A program made the position numbers and the translations under genes. The notes beneath the pieces are model-generated. The model worked only from the letters and a program-made list of their open reading frames with translations, did no database searches and was not told the DNA's origin. From the NCBI RefSeq assembly GCF_900445265.1, contig NZ_UFTA01000002.1:558001-622000 (forward strand): DNA of 64,000 bases, written 5' to 3'. Positions within the stretch are counted from its first letter, which is position 1; each line of letters begins with the position of its first letter. Positions 7,565 to 16,745 of the stretch are shown here, piece after piece. This DNA is from Anaerococcus octavius. Its GTDB lineage: Bacteria; Bacillota; Clostridia; Tissierellales; Peptoniphilaceae.

Positions 7565-9420
7565 AAAACTTAGGAATGAATGATCTTAGAAAATCATATA
7601 TTGATTTTTTTGGGAAAGAAAAAGGCCATACTATATTAAAATCTTTTCCACTAATTCCACAAAATGATGAGTCATTGTTACTCATAAATGCAGGTATGGC
7701 ACCATTAAAACAATATTTTACTGGTGAAAAAAAGATAAAAAATAACAGAGCAACATCATCTCAAAGATGTGTAAGGACTGGAGATATAGAAAGAGTTGGT
7801 AAGACTGAACGCCATGGTACTTATTTCGAAATGCTCGGAAACTTTTCATTTGGAGACTATTTTAAAAGAGAAGCTATAACTTGGGCTTATGAATTTTTAA
7901 CAAAAAAAGTTGAAATTGATAGAAATGATCTTTGGGTAACAGTTTATCTTAATGATGATGAAGCTTACAATATTTGGAAAGATGAAGTCGGCATTAGTCC
8001 AGATAGAATATTACGCCAAGATAAAGATGAAAATTTCTGGGAATTAGAAGTAGGTCCTTGTGGTCCATGTTCTGAAATATATGTTGATAGAGGTCCAGAC
8101 CATGCTATAGATGAAAATGATAATGCCCCAGGAAATGATAATTCAGATAGATTCCTAGAAATATGGAACTTGGTATTCACTCAATTTAATAAAGATATAG
8201 AAGGCAACTATATTCCATTAGCTCATCCTAATATAGATACAGGTATGGGTCTTGAAAGAATAGCAATGGTTGTTCAACAAAAAGATAATATTTTTGAAAT
8301 AGATGTAATGCAAGATATCATATCAGAAATAGAAAAAGTTTCTGGAGTAAAATATAAAGAGAATAAAAAATGTGATGTATCTATAAGGGTTATTGCTGAC
8401 CATGCAAAGGCTATGACATTTTTAGTATCAGATGGTATTATTCCTTCAAATGAAAAACGTGGATATGTTTTAAGAAGACTTATTAGACGTGCTTATAGAC
8501 ACGGTAAACTTTTAGGTATAAAAGGAGAATTCTTATCACAAATAGTATCTGAAGTTATAGAAACTTATAAAGTAGAATATGAAGAATTAGAAACTAATAA
8601 AGACAATATCATAAAAATTATTACAGATGAAGAAGAAAGATTCCAACATACCATTGACTCAGGACTTGAAAGATTAAACTCATTAATTGATGAAATGAAA
8701 AAAAATGGCGAAACGGTTCTAGACGGTAGTGAAGCTTTTAAACTTTACGATACTTATGGGTTTCCATTAGATCTTACAAAAGAAATTTTAAATGAAGAAA
8801 ACTTTGATTTAGATGAAAATAAGTTTAGTGAGGAAATGGAAAATCAAAGACAACTAGCTCGTAATGCACGAAAATCAGACTCAGGATGGTCTTTAGATAA
8901 TATAGTTACAGATGGCATTGATCCTACAGAATTTGTTGGTTATGATATTTTAAAAGTAGAAGCAAATATTTCAAATATTTTTGATGAAAGTGAAAATATT
9001 TCATCGCTAAATAAAGGTGATAAGGGTATAATATTATCTGATAGGACTTCATTTTATGCTCAAGGTGGCGGACAAGTAGCTGACACTGGATTTATTTATA
9101 ATCAAGGTGGGAAAGCAAAAGTTACAGATGTTCAAAAGAAAAATGATGTGTTTTTCCATTCAGTAGAAGTTGTTGAGGGAGAAATAAAAACAAATCAAAA
9201 ATACACATTTAAAGTTGACCAAGAGCGTAGATACGATATAACAAGGAACCATTCAGCAACACACTTGCTAGACCAAGCATTACGAGATGTATTGGGAGAT
9301 GAAATTACTCAAGCAGGGTCATTGGTTGATGAAAATAGACTAAGATTTGATTTTACTTATAATGAATCTTTAACAAGTGAAGAAAAAAGAAAAATCGAAG
9401 ATATAATAAACAAAAAATAA
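7561..9420 (+). CDS. alaS: Alanyl-tRNA synthetase, N-terminal part (frameshifted gene)
   Basis: Charges tRNA-Ala. This 619-residue piece carries the class II catalytic core (SFPLIPQNDESLLLINAGMAPL), the tRNA-recognition region and the first half of the editing site, HxxxH at residues 564 and 568. It stops at TAA 9418-9420, directly after an A6 run (9412-9417). The missing end continues in another frame. One extra A would restore [10 protein letters not shown] and give an 871-residue protein, close to the usual length of about 875. A real frameshift, slippage at the A run, or a sequencing error are all possible; an essential gene favours the last two. Confidence 0.9.
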   Translation: MKNLGMNDLRKSYIDFFGKEKGHTILKSFPLIPQNDESLLLINAGMAPLKQYFTGEKKIKNNRATSSQRCVRTGDIERVGKTERHGTYFEMLGNFSFGDYFKREAITWAYEFLTKKVEIDRNDLWVTVYLNDDEAYNIWKDEVGISPDRILRQDKDENFWELEVGPCGPCSEIYVDRGPDHAIDENDNAPGNDNSDRFLEIWNLVFTQFNKDIEGNYIPLAHPNIDTGMGLERIAMVVQQKDNIFEIDVMQDIISEIEKVSGVKYKENKKCDVSIRVIADHAKAMTFLVSDGIIPSNEKRGYVLRRLIRRAYRHGKLLGIKGEFLSQIVSEVIETYKVEYEELETNKDNIIKIITDEEERFQHTIDSGLERLNSLIDEMKKNGETVLDGSEAFKLYDTYGFPLDLTKEILNEENFDLDENKFSEEMENQRQLARNARKSDSGWSLDNIVTDGIDPTEFVGYDILKVEANISNIFDESENISSLNKGDKGIILSDRTSFYAQGGGQVADTGFIYNQGGKAKVTDVQKKNDVFFHSVEVVEGEIKTNQKYTFKVDQERRYDITRNHSATHLLDQALRDVLGDEITQAGSLVDENRLRFDFTYNESLTSEEKRKIEDIINKK

Positions 9421-10175
9421 GAGAACAATTACCAGTTGTTAAACAAATAGTAAGCTTTAAGAAATCCCAAGAAATGGGAGCTATAGGACTATTTGAAGAT
9501 AAATATAAGGAAAATGTTAGAGTAGTATCTATAGGAGATTACTCTAAAGAATTATGTGGTGGATGCCATGTAAATAATTCATCAGAAGTACTTATATTTA
9601 AGATCGTTTCAGAATCTTCTGTATCAGCAGGAGTTCGTAGAATTGAAGCGATTACAGGTAAAAAAGTTTATGAACTTTTACAAGATCAAAAACAAAGCTT
9701 AGATGAGATAGCTTATAATTTGAATGCAAAACCAAATGCAATTATTCAAAAAATAAAATCTCTAGAAGATGAATTAGAAAATCAAAAAGAAGAAATCAAA
9801 AGATTAAAATCATCATCTCATAAAGATATATATAAAGATTTAGGAAATAATGTAGAATCAAGAGATAATATGAATCTACTAATTCATAAATTTGAAAATG
9901 TATCTACGGATGAACTTCGTGATTATGAAAATAGATTAAAAAATGATTTTGAAAATTTAGTTATAGTCTTTGCAAGTGTAATAAATGAAAAAATTATATT
10001 TACAGTAACTGTAGATAATAGTCTGACAGATAAGTATGACGCAGGTAAAATTGTTAGAGAAATTAGTCAAGTAGCAGGTGGAAATGGCGGAGGCAAGAAA
10101 AACTTTGCTCAAGCTGGAGGAAAAGATATTTCAAAAGTTGATGAAGCTTTAGAAAAAGCACATGAACTCATCTAA
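9417..10175 (+). CDS. alaS: Alanyl-tRNA synthetase, C-terminal part (frame -1 continuation)
   Basis: Continuation of alaS in a second frame, open from the A-run (ATA AGA GAA at 9417-9425) to 10175. It supplies the rest of the editing zinc site, CGGCH; with the frame restored these are Cys666 and His670, the same numbers as in E. coli. A coiled coil and the C-Ala domain ([15 protein letters not shown]) follow. The first ATG is at 9474, but no ribosome binding site suits it, so this is not a separate gene. Sequence quality and codon use match the first part. Confidence 0.9.
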   Translation: MREQLPVVKQIVSFKKSQEMGAIGLFEDKYKENVRVVSIGDYSKELCGGCHVNNSSEVLIFKIVSESSVSAGVRRIEAITGKKVYELLQDQKQSLDEIAYNLNAKPNAIIQKIKSLEDELENQKEEIKRLKSSSHKDIYKDLGNNVESRDNMNLLIHKFENVSTDELRDYENRLKNDFENLVIVFASVINEKIIFTVTVDNSLTDKYDAGKIVREISQVAGGNGGGKKNFAQAGGKDISKVDEALEKAHELI

Positions 10176-10185
10176 AGGAGTTATT

Positions 10186-10446
10186 ATGACAGAAAAACAT
10201 GACTTTAATGAAACAATAGCTTTCAAGCCAGAAAGAGAAGATGAAAAAGATATAAGAGAAATATTGACAACTGTATATGATTCTCTAGAAGAAAAAGGTT
10301 ATAAGCCAACAAGTCAAATAGTAGGATATCTATTATCAGGTGATCCAACATATATTACTGCTCATAATGGAGCACGTAAATTAATACGTGCTGTTGATCG
10401 TGACGAAATCATCGAAGAATTATTAAATAATTATATCAATGACTAG
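10186..10446 (+). CDS. ireB: IreB-family regulatory phosphoprotein (DUF965)
   Basis: An 86-residue IreB/YrzL protein. In Enterococcus, IreB is phosphorylated by the PASTA kinase IreK and affects cephalosporin resistance. I start it at 10186 ([13 protein letters not shown]), because AAGGAG lies 5 bases upstream; an in-frame ATG at 10162 lies inside alaS and has no site. The family core [20 protein letters not shown] is intact. The order alaS-ireB-ruvX-DUF1292 is conserved in Firmicutes. Confidence 0.93.
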   Translation: MTEKHDFNETIAFKPEREDEKDIREILTTVYDSLEEKGYKPTSQIVGYLLSGDPTYITAHNGARKLIRAVDRDEIIEELLNNYIND

Positions 10447-10858
10447 GATAATGGGTCTTGATGTGGGAGATAAAACAATAGGGGTTGCTTTAAGCGACCC
10501 TATGTTTTTGATAGCAAACCCACTAGAAACTATAAAAAGAAAAAAAGCAAGTTTGGATATTAAAAGACTTGTTGAAATAATAGATGAATATGATGTAGAA
10601 ACAATTGTAGTAGGTCTGCCAAAAAATATGAATAATTCTATTGGACCACAATCTATGAAAGTAATGAGCTTTGTTGATCTTTTGAAAAAACAAACAGACA
10701 AAGAAATTATCTATCAAGATGAAAGAATGACAACTATACAATCAGAAAGAGTATTAATTGATATGGATGTCAGACGTGAAAATAGAAAAAAACATATAGA
10801 TAAGATCGCAGCAAGCTTTATTCTACAGACATATTTAGATGGGAGAAGGAATGGATAG
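10439..10858 (+). CDS. ruvX: Holliday junction resolvase-like protein RuvX/YqgF
   Basis: A 139-residue RNase H-fold nuclease, implicated in pre-16S rRNA 5' processing and Holliday junction cleavage. The N-terminal [16 protein letters not shown] and the central [10 protein letters not shown] carry the acidic catalytic residues. The start overlaps the ireB stop by 8 bases and the 3' end overlaps the next gene. Confidence 0.95.
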   Translation: MTRIMGLDVGDKTIGVALSDPMFLIANPLETIKRKKASLDIKRLVEIIDEYDVETIVVGLPKNMNNSIGPQSMKVMSFVDLLKKQTDKEIIYQDERMTTIQSERVLIDMDVRRENRKKHIDKIAASFILQTYLDGRRNG

Positions 10859-11093
10859 TATTGTTTTATATGATGAAGATAATAATGAAGTCGAATTTAA
10901 TATAATAGATACTTTCGGAGTAGATGACAAAAATTACTGCGCTTTGCAACAGTATGATGATGAATTGATAATGATTATGGAAGTCATTAATGACGAAGAA
11001 CAAGTAGTATTCAAATCAATTGAAAATCAAGAAGAACTTGATGAAATCATCAGCTTGTATGAAGAAATGAAAGAAGACAGTAATGGAAACTAA
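10851..11093 (+). CDS. DUF1292 (YrzB-like) protein
   Basis: An 80-residue acidic protein of unknown function, recognised by [16 protein letters not shown] and its place after ruvX. I prefer the start at 10851, with GGAG 5 bases upstream; an in-frame ATG at 10839 has no site. It overlaps both neighbours. In many Firmicutes mltG follows next, but here a Fur-family gene does. Confidence 0.88.
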   Translation: MDSIVLYDEDNNEVEFNIIDTFGVDDKNYCALQQYDDELIMIMEVINDEEQVVFKSIENQEELDEIISLYEEMKEDSNGN

Positions 11094-11520
11094 TGAAATT
11101 AGAAAAATTTTTGATGAAAATAATCAAAAATTCACGAGGCAAAGAGAAATAATTTTTAATGTATTAAAGGAAAGCTCTTCAAAACATGTCACACCAGAAG
11201 AATTATTTTCAAAAGTACACGAAGAAAATAAGCAAGTAGGTATAGCTACTATATATAGAACCTTAAATTTATTTGAAGAACTAGGCATTGTAAGTAAACA
11301 AGAATTTACAGATCAAGCTTATACCTATGAACTAATAGATCCTATAAATGATCACCACGATCATATGATATGTACAAACTGTGGAAAGATCATAGAAGAT
11401 GAATTTTTATCAAATAAAGAATTAGCAGATTCATTAAAAGAGGAATATGACTTCCAGTTAAACAATTATTCATTAAGAATTTATGGAATTTGCTCCGATT
11501 GCAGAAAAAATAAGGAGTAA
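11083..11520 (+). CDS. Fur-family metalloregulator
   Basis: A 145-residue regulator. The winged helix includes the recognition helix VGIATIYRTLNLFEELG. The dimer domain has HDHMICTNCGK and a final CSDC, which together form the structural CxxC...CxxC zinc site. Fur, Zur and PerR cannot be told apart by eye. It is embedded by overlaps between DUF1292 and rnj, an unusual location that suggests constant expression with the operon. Confidence 0.9.
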   Translation: METNEIRKIFDENNQKFTRQREIIFNVLKESSSKHVTPEELFSKVHEENKQVGIATIYRTLNLFEELGIVSKQEFTDQAYTYELIDPINDHHDHMICTNCGKIIEDEFLSNKELADSLKEEYDFQLNNYSLRIYGICSDCRKNKE

Positions 11521-11522
11521 AA

Positions 11523-13217
11523 ATGTCAAATGAAAAGAAACTAAGGCTGATTCCCCTAGGTGGAATGCAAGAAATAGGTAAAAACTGCTCTATCATAGAA
11601 TATGGTAATGATATGGTTATGATAGACTGTGGATTAACTTTCCCAAATGAAGAAATGCTTGGAGTAGATATAGTAATCCCTGATTTTACTTATGTAGAAG
11701 AAAACAAGAAAAAATTGGGAGGGATATTTGTAACTCATGGTCATGAAGATCATATTGGTGCTATCCCATATTTTTTAAAAAATGTAGATACTAATGTATA
11801 TTGTTCAAAATTAACAAAAGGACTTTTAGCAAATAAGTTTAAAGAACATAACCTAAATCCTAATAAAATAAAAATGGTTAATGTAAATAATAAAGTAAAA
11901 GTCGGTGAACTAAGTGTAGAGTTTATAAGAGTAAGTCACTCTATACCGGATTCATGTGCAATAGCTGTAAAATCACCAGTTGGAACAATTTTATTTACTG
12001 GTGACTTTAAGATGGACTTTACACCAATAGATGGAGATCCAACAGATATTCAAAGAATAGCCGAACTTGGTAAAAAAGGTCTATTAGCATTATATTGCGA
12101 TAGCACAAATGTTGAAAGGCCAGGATATTCTATCAGTGAAAAAGAAGTAGGAGATACTTTTATAAGAATATTTGGGCAAGTGACAGGTAGAATAATAGTT
12201 GCAACGTTTGCATCAAATCTTCATAGAGTTCAACAAATAATATATGCAGCTGAAAAATACAATAAAAAAGTTGCACTCTCCGGTCGTTCAATGATGAACA
12301 ATGTGAGAATTGCAAGTGAACTTGGTTATTTAAATGTGAAGAATAACACAATTATTGATATGAAAAATGTCAAAAATTATGCTGATGATGAAATTGTAGT
12401 ATTATCAACAGGTACCCAAGGAGAGCCATTATCTGCCTTAACACGTATGGCAAATCATGAGCATAAACAAATACATTTAAATGAAACAGATACAGTAATC
12501 CTATCATCATCAGCCATTCCAGGTAATGAAATAGCAATTAATAATGTAATTAATAAGCTAACAACAATTGGTGTAAATATTATTTACTCATCTCTTGAAA
12601 GAGTACATGCATCAGGTCATGCATGCCAAGAAGAAATCAAATTAATGTATCAATTAGCTACACCAAAATTTTTAATTCCTGCTCACGGTGAGGCGAGACA
12701 ACTTCATACACATCGAGATTTAGCAATTGATATGGGAATGGATAAAGATAATATTCATATAATTGAAAATGGTGATGTCGTTGAATTTACTAAAAAATCA
12801 GCAAAAGTTGTAGGTAAAATTCAAGCAGGAAATGTTCTTGTAGATGGATCTGGTATAGGTGATGTAGGAAATATTGTATTAAAAGATAGAAAACATTTAT
12901 CAGAAGATGGATTAATGGTTGTATCTATTACATTCGATAGAAATACGCAAACACTACTTGCAGGTCCCGAAATAGTATCTCGTGGTTTTGTTTACGTAAA
13001 AGAAAACCAAGATATAATTGAAAATGCCAAAGAAGTTGTTATAAGATCATTTGAAAAATGCCAAAAAGATGAAGTTAGAGCTATTAGCCAAATAAAATAT
13101 CAAATAAGAGAAGATCTAAAATCTTATTTATATAATGAACTTGGACGTGATCCAATGATCTTACCAGTAATATCAGAAGTAGAAAATAATGAAATATATA
13201 AATTATCCTCATACTAA
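11523..13217 (+). CDS. rnj: Ribonuclease J
   Basis: A 564-residue metallo-beta-lactamase/beta-CASP RNase with 5'-3' exo- and endonuclease activity in mRNA decay and rRNA maturation. The metal motif THGHEDHIGAIPYF, the beta-CASP region and the late HASGHACQEE motif are present. GGAG precedes the ATG. With rny at 25.7 kb the window holds both main RNA-decay nucleases of Gram-positives. Its 3' end overlaps trmR by 29 bases. Confidence 0.95.
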   Translation: MSNEKKLRLIPLGGMQEIGKNCSIIEYGNDMVMIDCGLTFPNEEMLGVDIVIPDFTYVEENKKKLGGIFVTHGHEDHIGAIPYFLKNVDTNVYCSKLTKGLLANKFKEHNLNPNKIKMVNVNNKVKVGELSVEFIRVSHSIPDSCAIAVKSPVGTILFTGDFKMDFTPIDGDPTDIQRIAELGKKGLLALYCDSTNVERPGYSISEKEVGDTFIRIFGQVTGRIIVATFASNLHRVQQIIYAAEKYNKKVALSGRSMMNNVRIASELGYLNVKNNTIIDMKNVKNYADDEIVVLSTGTQGEPLSALTRMANHEHKQIHLNETDTVILSSSAIPGNEIAINNVINKLTTIGVNIIYSSLERVHASGHACQEEIKLMYQLATPKFLIPAHGEARQLHTHRDLAIDMGMDKDNIHIIENGDVVEFTKKSAKVVGKIQAGNVLVDGSGIGDVGNIVLKDRKHLSEDGLMVVSITFDRNTQTLLAGPEIVSRGFVYVKENQDIIENAKEVVIRSFEKCQKDEVRAISQIKYQIREDLKSYLYNELGRDPMILPVISEVENNEIYKLSSY

Positions 13218-13815
13218 TTTATATTTGCAAAATTTAATTGAAGATAGGGATTTTCTTGAATTGCGTGAATATGCATTAAAAGAAAATGTACCTATAATGA
13301 ATGTTGAGACTAAAGAATTTATTAAAACCATTTTAATAAGCAAAAGACCAAAATCAATTTTAGAAATTGGATCAGCTATAGGTTATTCAGCTCTTGTATT
13401 TGATAAATATACTGATGCAGAAATAACAACTATAGAATTAGATGAAGAAACAGCAAACATAGCAAGAGATAACTTTAGCAAATATAATGCAAAAATAAAT
13501 CTAATAAATAAAGATGCACAAAAAGCCTTGAGTGATTTAAATCAAGGCTTTGATTTTGTCTTTATAGATGCAAATAAGAGCCGCTATATGGATTATTTTA
13601 TAGAAACATCCAAACTGTTGAATGATGGTGGAATAATTATTGCTGATAATGTCTTGTTTAAAGGAATGGTTGTAAATGATGATTATGTAGATAAGCGCAT
13701 GATTACCATAGTAAAGAGATTAAGAAACTATCTTGCCTATGTAATGGACAGAAAGGATTTTCAAACTACAATTATTCCTATAGGTGATGGTTTAACTTTA
13801 AGCATAAAGGAGTAG
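13189..13815 (+). CDS. trmR: tRNA 5-hydroxyuridine methyltransferase TrmR
   Basis: A 208-residue class I SAM methyltransferase resembling B. subtilis TrmR (YrrM). It has the SAM-binding ILEIGSAIGYSAL, the metal-site FVFIDANKS and the conserved DNVLFKGMV. TrmR methylates ho5U34 of tRNA to mo5U. The neighbour is a U32 protein that makes ho5U, which supports this over a generic O-methyltransferase. The ribosome binding site is weak, and the start lies inside rnj, so translation is probably coupled. Confidence 0.85.
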   Translation: MKYINYPHTNLYLQNLIEDRDFLELREYALKENVPIMNVETKEFIKTILISKRPKSILEIGSAIGYSALVFDKYTDAEITTIELDEETANIARDNFSKYNAKINLINKDAQKALSDLNQGFDFVFIDANKSRYMDYFIETSKLLNDGGIIIADNVLFKGMVVNDDYVDKRMITIVKRLRNYLAYVMDRKDFQTTIIPIGDGLTLSIKE

Positions 13816-13817
13816 AA

Positions 13818-15050
13818 ATGTCAGAAAAAAAAGTTGAGTTACTTGCCCCCGCTGGGGATATGGAAAGATTAGAAGCTGCTGTAAAATTTGGAGCTAATGC
13901 GATATTTATGGCTGGTGATAGCTTTGGTTTACGTGCAAATGCTAAAAACTTTGACCGTGAAGCTATGAAAAAAGCTGTAGATTATGCCCACGAAAATGGT
14001 GTAAGAGTACACATTACAATGAATATAGTACCTCATGATCAAGATATGATAGGTCTTGAAGAATATTTACATTTCTTAGATAAAATAGGTGTAGATGCCT
14101 TAATTATTTCAGATCCAGGAATATTTTCGATCGCTAAAGAGTTAACGAATATTGACCTACACGTATCTACTCAAGCATCTGTAACAAATTCAGCTACTGT
14201 AAACTTTTGGTATAATATGGGTGCAAAAAGAGTAATATTAGCTAGAGAATTATCATTAGAAGAAATTATAGAAATTAGGAATAATACACCAAAAGACTTA
14301 GAAATTGAAGTTTTCGTTCATGGTGCAATGTGTATTTCTTATTCGGGAAGATGTTTATTAAGTAACTATATGACAGGTAGGGATGCAAATAGGGGAGATT
14401 GTGCTCAGGCTTGTAGATGGAAATATTCTATACAAGAAGAAAATAGACCAGGAGAATATTATCCTATAAAAGAAGATGGTTCCGGAACCTATATTATGAA
14501 TTCTAAAGACTTATGCCTAATAGATGAGATAGATAAATTAATAGAAGCTGGAATCGATAGCTTTAAAATAGAAGGAAGAATGAAGACTGCCTTTTATGTG
14601 GCTACGGTAATTAGATCATACAGGCAAGTAATAGATGCTTACTATGAAGGAAATTATAATGAAGAAACTGTACAAAAATATTATAATGAACTTCAAAAAG
14701 CTAGTCATAGACATTACACAAAAGGATTTTTCTATAAAAAACCTGATAGCGAAGACCAAATCTATGAAAACTCATCATACATTAGAAAATATGACTTTAT
14801 CGGAGCAGTATTAGAATATAATTCCCAAACAAAAGAAGCGGTGATTGAACAAAGAAATAGGTTTTTTAAAGGTGAAGAAATAGAAATATTTGGTAACTCA
14901 AAAGATTTTTATTATTATACAATAGATAATATGAGAAACGCTAAGGGCGAAGAGATAGATGTAGCAAATAAACCAAAAGAAAAAATTTATATGACTATAG
15001 ATTTGCCTTTAGAAGTGGGGGATATACTAAGACGTGCAATTAATGAATAA
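13818..15050 (+). CDS. trhP2: U32-family tRNA uridine-34 hydroxylase TrhP2-like
   Basis: A 410-residue peptidase U32-family protein with the signature EVFVHGAMCISYSGRC and further cysteines in GDCAQACRW, which are expected to hold an Fe-S cluster. TrhP proteins hydroxylate U34 of tRNA using prephenate. B. subtilis has TrhP1 and TrhP2 side by side; only the longer TrhP2 type is present here. AAGGAG precedes it in the trmR tail, and a terminator follows. Confidence 0.85.
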   Translation: MSEKKVELLAPAGDMERLEAAVKFGANAIFMAGDSFGLRANAKNFDREAMKKAVDYAHENGVRVHITMNIVPHDQDMIGLEEYLHFLDKIGVDALIISDPGIFSIAKELTNIDLHVSTQASVTNSATVNFWYNMGAKRVILARELSLEEIIEIRNNTPKDLEIEVFVHGAMCISYSGRCLLSNYMTGRDANRGDCAQACRWKYSIQEENRPGEYYPIKEDGSGTYIMNSKDLCLIDEIDKLIEAGIDSFKIEGRMKTAFYVATVIRSYRQVIDAYYEGNYNEETVQKYYNELQKASHRHYTKGFFYKKPDSEDQIYENSSYIRKYDFIGAVLEYNSQTKEAVIEQRNRFFKGEEIEIFGNSKDFYYYTIDNMRNAKGEEIDVANKPKEKIYMTIDLPLEVGDILRRAINE

Positions 15051-15061
15051 ATTTTAATTAA

Positions 15062-15092
15062 AAAAAGAGCCTAATAATTGGCTCTTTTTGAT
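15062..15092 (+). terminator. Bidirectional terminator after trhP2
   Basis: A 10-bp stem (15062-15071 with 15080-15089) has T runs on both strands. It can end the alaS-trhP2 transcript and also the small acidic gene coming from the opposite side. Confidence 0.9.
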
Positions 15093-15095
15093 TGT

Positions 15096-15380
15096 TTATT
15101 TATCTTCATCTGAAGGATTTTCTGAAAGTTCATCAACTCTTGTTCTTCTACCTTCAGCTGTTGGGCCAGAAACGTATCCAGCTTCATCTACATCTGTGTT
15201 TCTGTATTCTGTATCTGTATTATATTTTACGTCAGGATCGTTACTACGATCTGTTTCTTCTGAGTTTTTAGCAACATTATCTAATTCTTCGTCGCCTTTA
15301 TATTGGCTAGAACCAGATTCTTTTCCTGTTTTTGGATCTGCAATTTTGTTGTCTTCTTCATATTTTTTTTCTTCAGTCAT
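15096..15380 (-). CDS. Small acidic, probably disordered protein of unknown function
   Basis: A 94-residue protein, very rich in Asp, Glu, Asn, Ser and Lys, with no Cys, no membrane segment and no signal peptide. I do not recognise it. It is likely real: AAAGGAG lies 6 bases before the ATG, a possible -10 (TATAAT, 15412-15417) lies upstream, and a terminator follows. It stands alone between the tRNA-modification operon and pepT. Confidence 0.75.
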   Translation of the reverse strand: MTEEKKYEEDNKIADPKTGKESGSSQYKGDEELDNVAKNSEETDRSNDPDVKYNTDTEYRNTDVDEAGYVSGPTAEGRRTRVDELSENPSDEDK

Positions 15381-15411
15381 TTTAAAACTCCTTTATAATG
15401 CATTTAGTAAT

Positions 15412-15417
15412 ATTATA
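15412..15417 (-). promoter_or_regulatory. Possible -10 box for the small acidic protein gene
   Basis: TATAAT on the minus strand lies 31 bases before the start codon, in the gap after pepT. No good -35 box is seen. Confidence 0.4.
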
Positions 15418-15438
15418 CCCAACTTAATTATATAATAC

Positions 15439-16659
15439 TTAACAATCTTTAGCAATTACTTTTACTATTTCTATAATAGTTTCGGAAGATTTTTGTAAAA
15501 ATTCTATAGGTAAAATTTCATATACACCATGGAAGTTTAGTCCGCCAGCAAATATGTTAGGGCAAGGTAGACCCATGAATGATAATTTGGAACCGTCTGT
15601 ACCTCCACGGATTGGACTAATTAATGGTTCTATATCTAAGTTTTCCATAGCTTTTTTAGCATATCCAACTATTTCAGGCTTATCTTTTAGTACTTCACCC
15701 ATGTTGTAGTAACTATCTTTTATTTCTACTTCAATTATATTGCCATATTTGTTATTTAAATAGTCTTTATTAGCCATAAATTGTTTTTTCATATTTTCAA
15801 ATTCTTCTCTATCATGGTGACGTATAATATACTCCATTTTTGTATTTTCTATATCACCTTTAATATTTGTTAAATGATAGAAACCTTCATAGCCTTCAGT
15901 GTGTTCTGGTCTATTCACTTCACCTAGTAATCTATCGAATTCAAATGCAACTGTTGTAGAGTTGATCATAGTATTTTTTGCAGAACCTGGATGGACTGAT
16001 TTACCCTTTATATTTACTTTTCCAGCAGCTCCGTTAAATGTTTCGTATTCTAGTTCGCCAATATATCCACCATCTATTGTGTAGGCAAAATCTGCTCCAA
16101 AGTTTTCAACATCAAAAGTATCAGCACCTGTTCCTATTTCTTCATCTGGAGTAAATGCAATTTTAATATCACCGTGTTCTACTTCAGGATTATTTACAAA
16201 ATATTCTGCCATATTCATAATAGCAGCTACTCCTGATTTATCATCAGCACCTAATAAAGTTTCTCCACGTGTAGTAATTAGTGTTAAACCTTCTAAATCT
16301 TTTAAAACAGGGAAGTCTTCAACAGTTATTGATCTTTTGTCATTTAATTTTATATCTCCACCTTTGTAATCAATGATTTGTGGATCATCAATCTTACCTG
16401 GCATTTCTGGAGATGTATCCATATGAGCTATAAATCCAACTTTTGGTAAATCTTTATCAGTATTTGCTTTTATTTCAGAAAAAACAAAGGCTTCATCATT
16501 AATAGTTACTGTAAGGCCTAGTTCTTCTAGTTCTTTTTTTAATTCTTTTGCCAAAACCCATTGACCTTCGCTAGAAGGTTTTTGCTCATCTCCATTTTCT
16601 GGATCACTTTGTGTGTCAAATGTAATGTAGTTTAAAAATCTTTTAGTTATATTATCCAT
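15439..16659 (-). CDS. pepT: Peptidase T (tripeptidase)
   Basis: A 406-residue M20 zinc aminopeptidase that releases the N-terminal residue of tripeptides in the cytosol. The zinc and catalytic motifs GFIAHMDTSPEMPG, GADDKSGVAA and FTPDEEIGTGAD are intact. The family dimerisation domain is present. AGAGGT precedes the start. It is divergent from dut. Confidence 0.96.
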   Translation of the reverse strand: MDNITKRFLNYITFDTQSDPENGDEQKPSSEGQWVLAKELKKELEELGLTVTINDEAFVFSEIKANTDKDLPKVGFIAHMDTSPEMPGKIDDPQIIDYKGGDIKLNDKRSITVEDFPVLKDLEGLTLITTRGETLLGADDKSGVAAIMNMAEYFVNNPEVEHGDIKIAFTPDEEIGTGADTFDVENFGADFAYTIDGGYIGELEYETFNGAAGKVNIKGKSVHPGSAKNTMINSTTVAFEFDRLLGEVNRPEHTEGYEGFYHLTNIKGDIENTKMEYIIRHHDREEFENMKKQFMANKDYLNNKYGNIIEVEIKDSYYNMGEVLKDKPEIVGYAKKAMENLDIEPLISPIRGGTDGSKLSFMGLPCPNIFAGGLNFHGVYEILPIEFLQKSSETIIEIVKVIAKDC

Positions 16660-16695
16660 AATCTACCTCTTTTCTTAAAATAACTATACTTTGCT

Positions 16696-16723
16696 TTGTA
16701 ATTTGAGCAAAGATTGGTATACT
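16696..16723 (+). promoter_or_regulatory. Promoter for dut
   Basis: A -35 TTGTAA (16696-16701) and a -10 TATACT (16718-16723) are 16 bases apart, with TGG just before the -10. Confidence 0.55.
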
Positions 16724-16745
16724 AATCTTTAGTGAAGGTGATTAA

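Noticed and set aside
9474-10175. Separate gene beginning at ATG 9474
   Set aside because: No ribosome binding site, and the homology to AlaRS continues upstream of this ATG to the A run, so it is the second half of alaS.
15088-15435. Open frame of 115 codons on the plus strand opposite the small acidic gene
   Set aside because: It is a mirror of the acidic gene, is Ser/Leu-rich without a domain, starts inside the terminator region and has no ribosome binding site. The minus-strand frame has proper signals.
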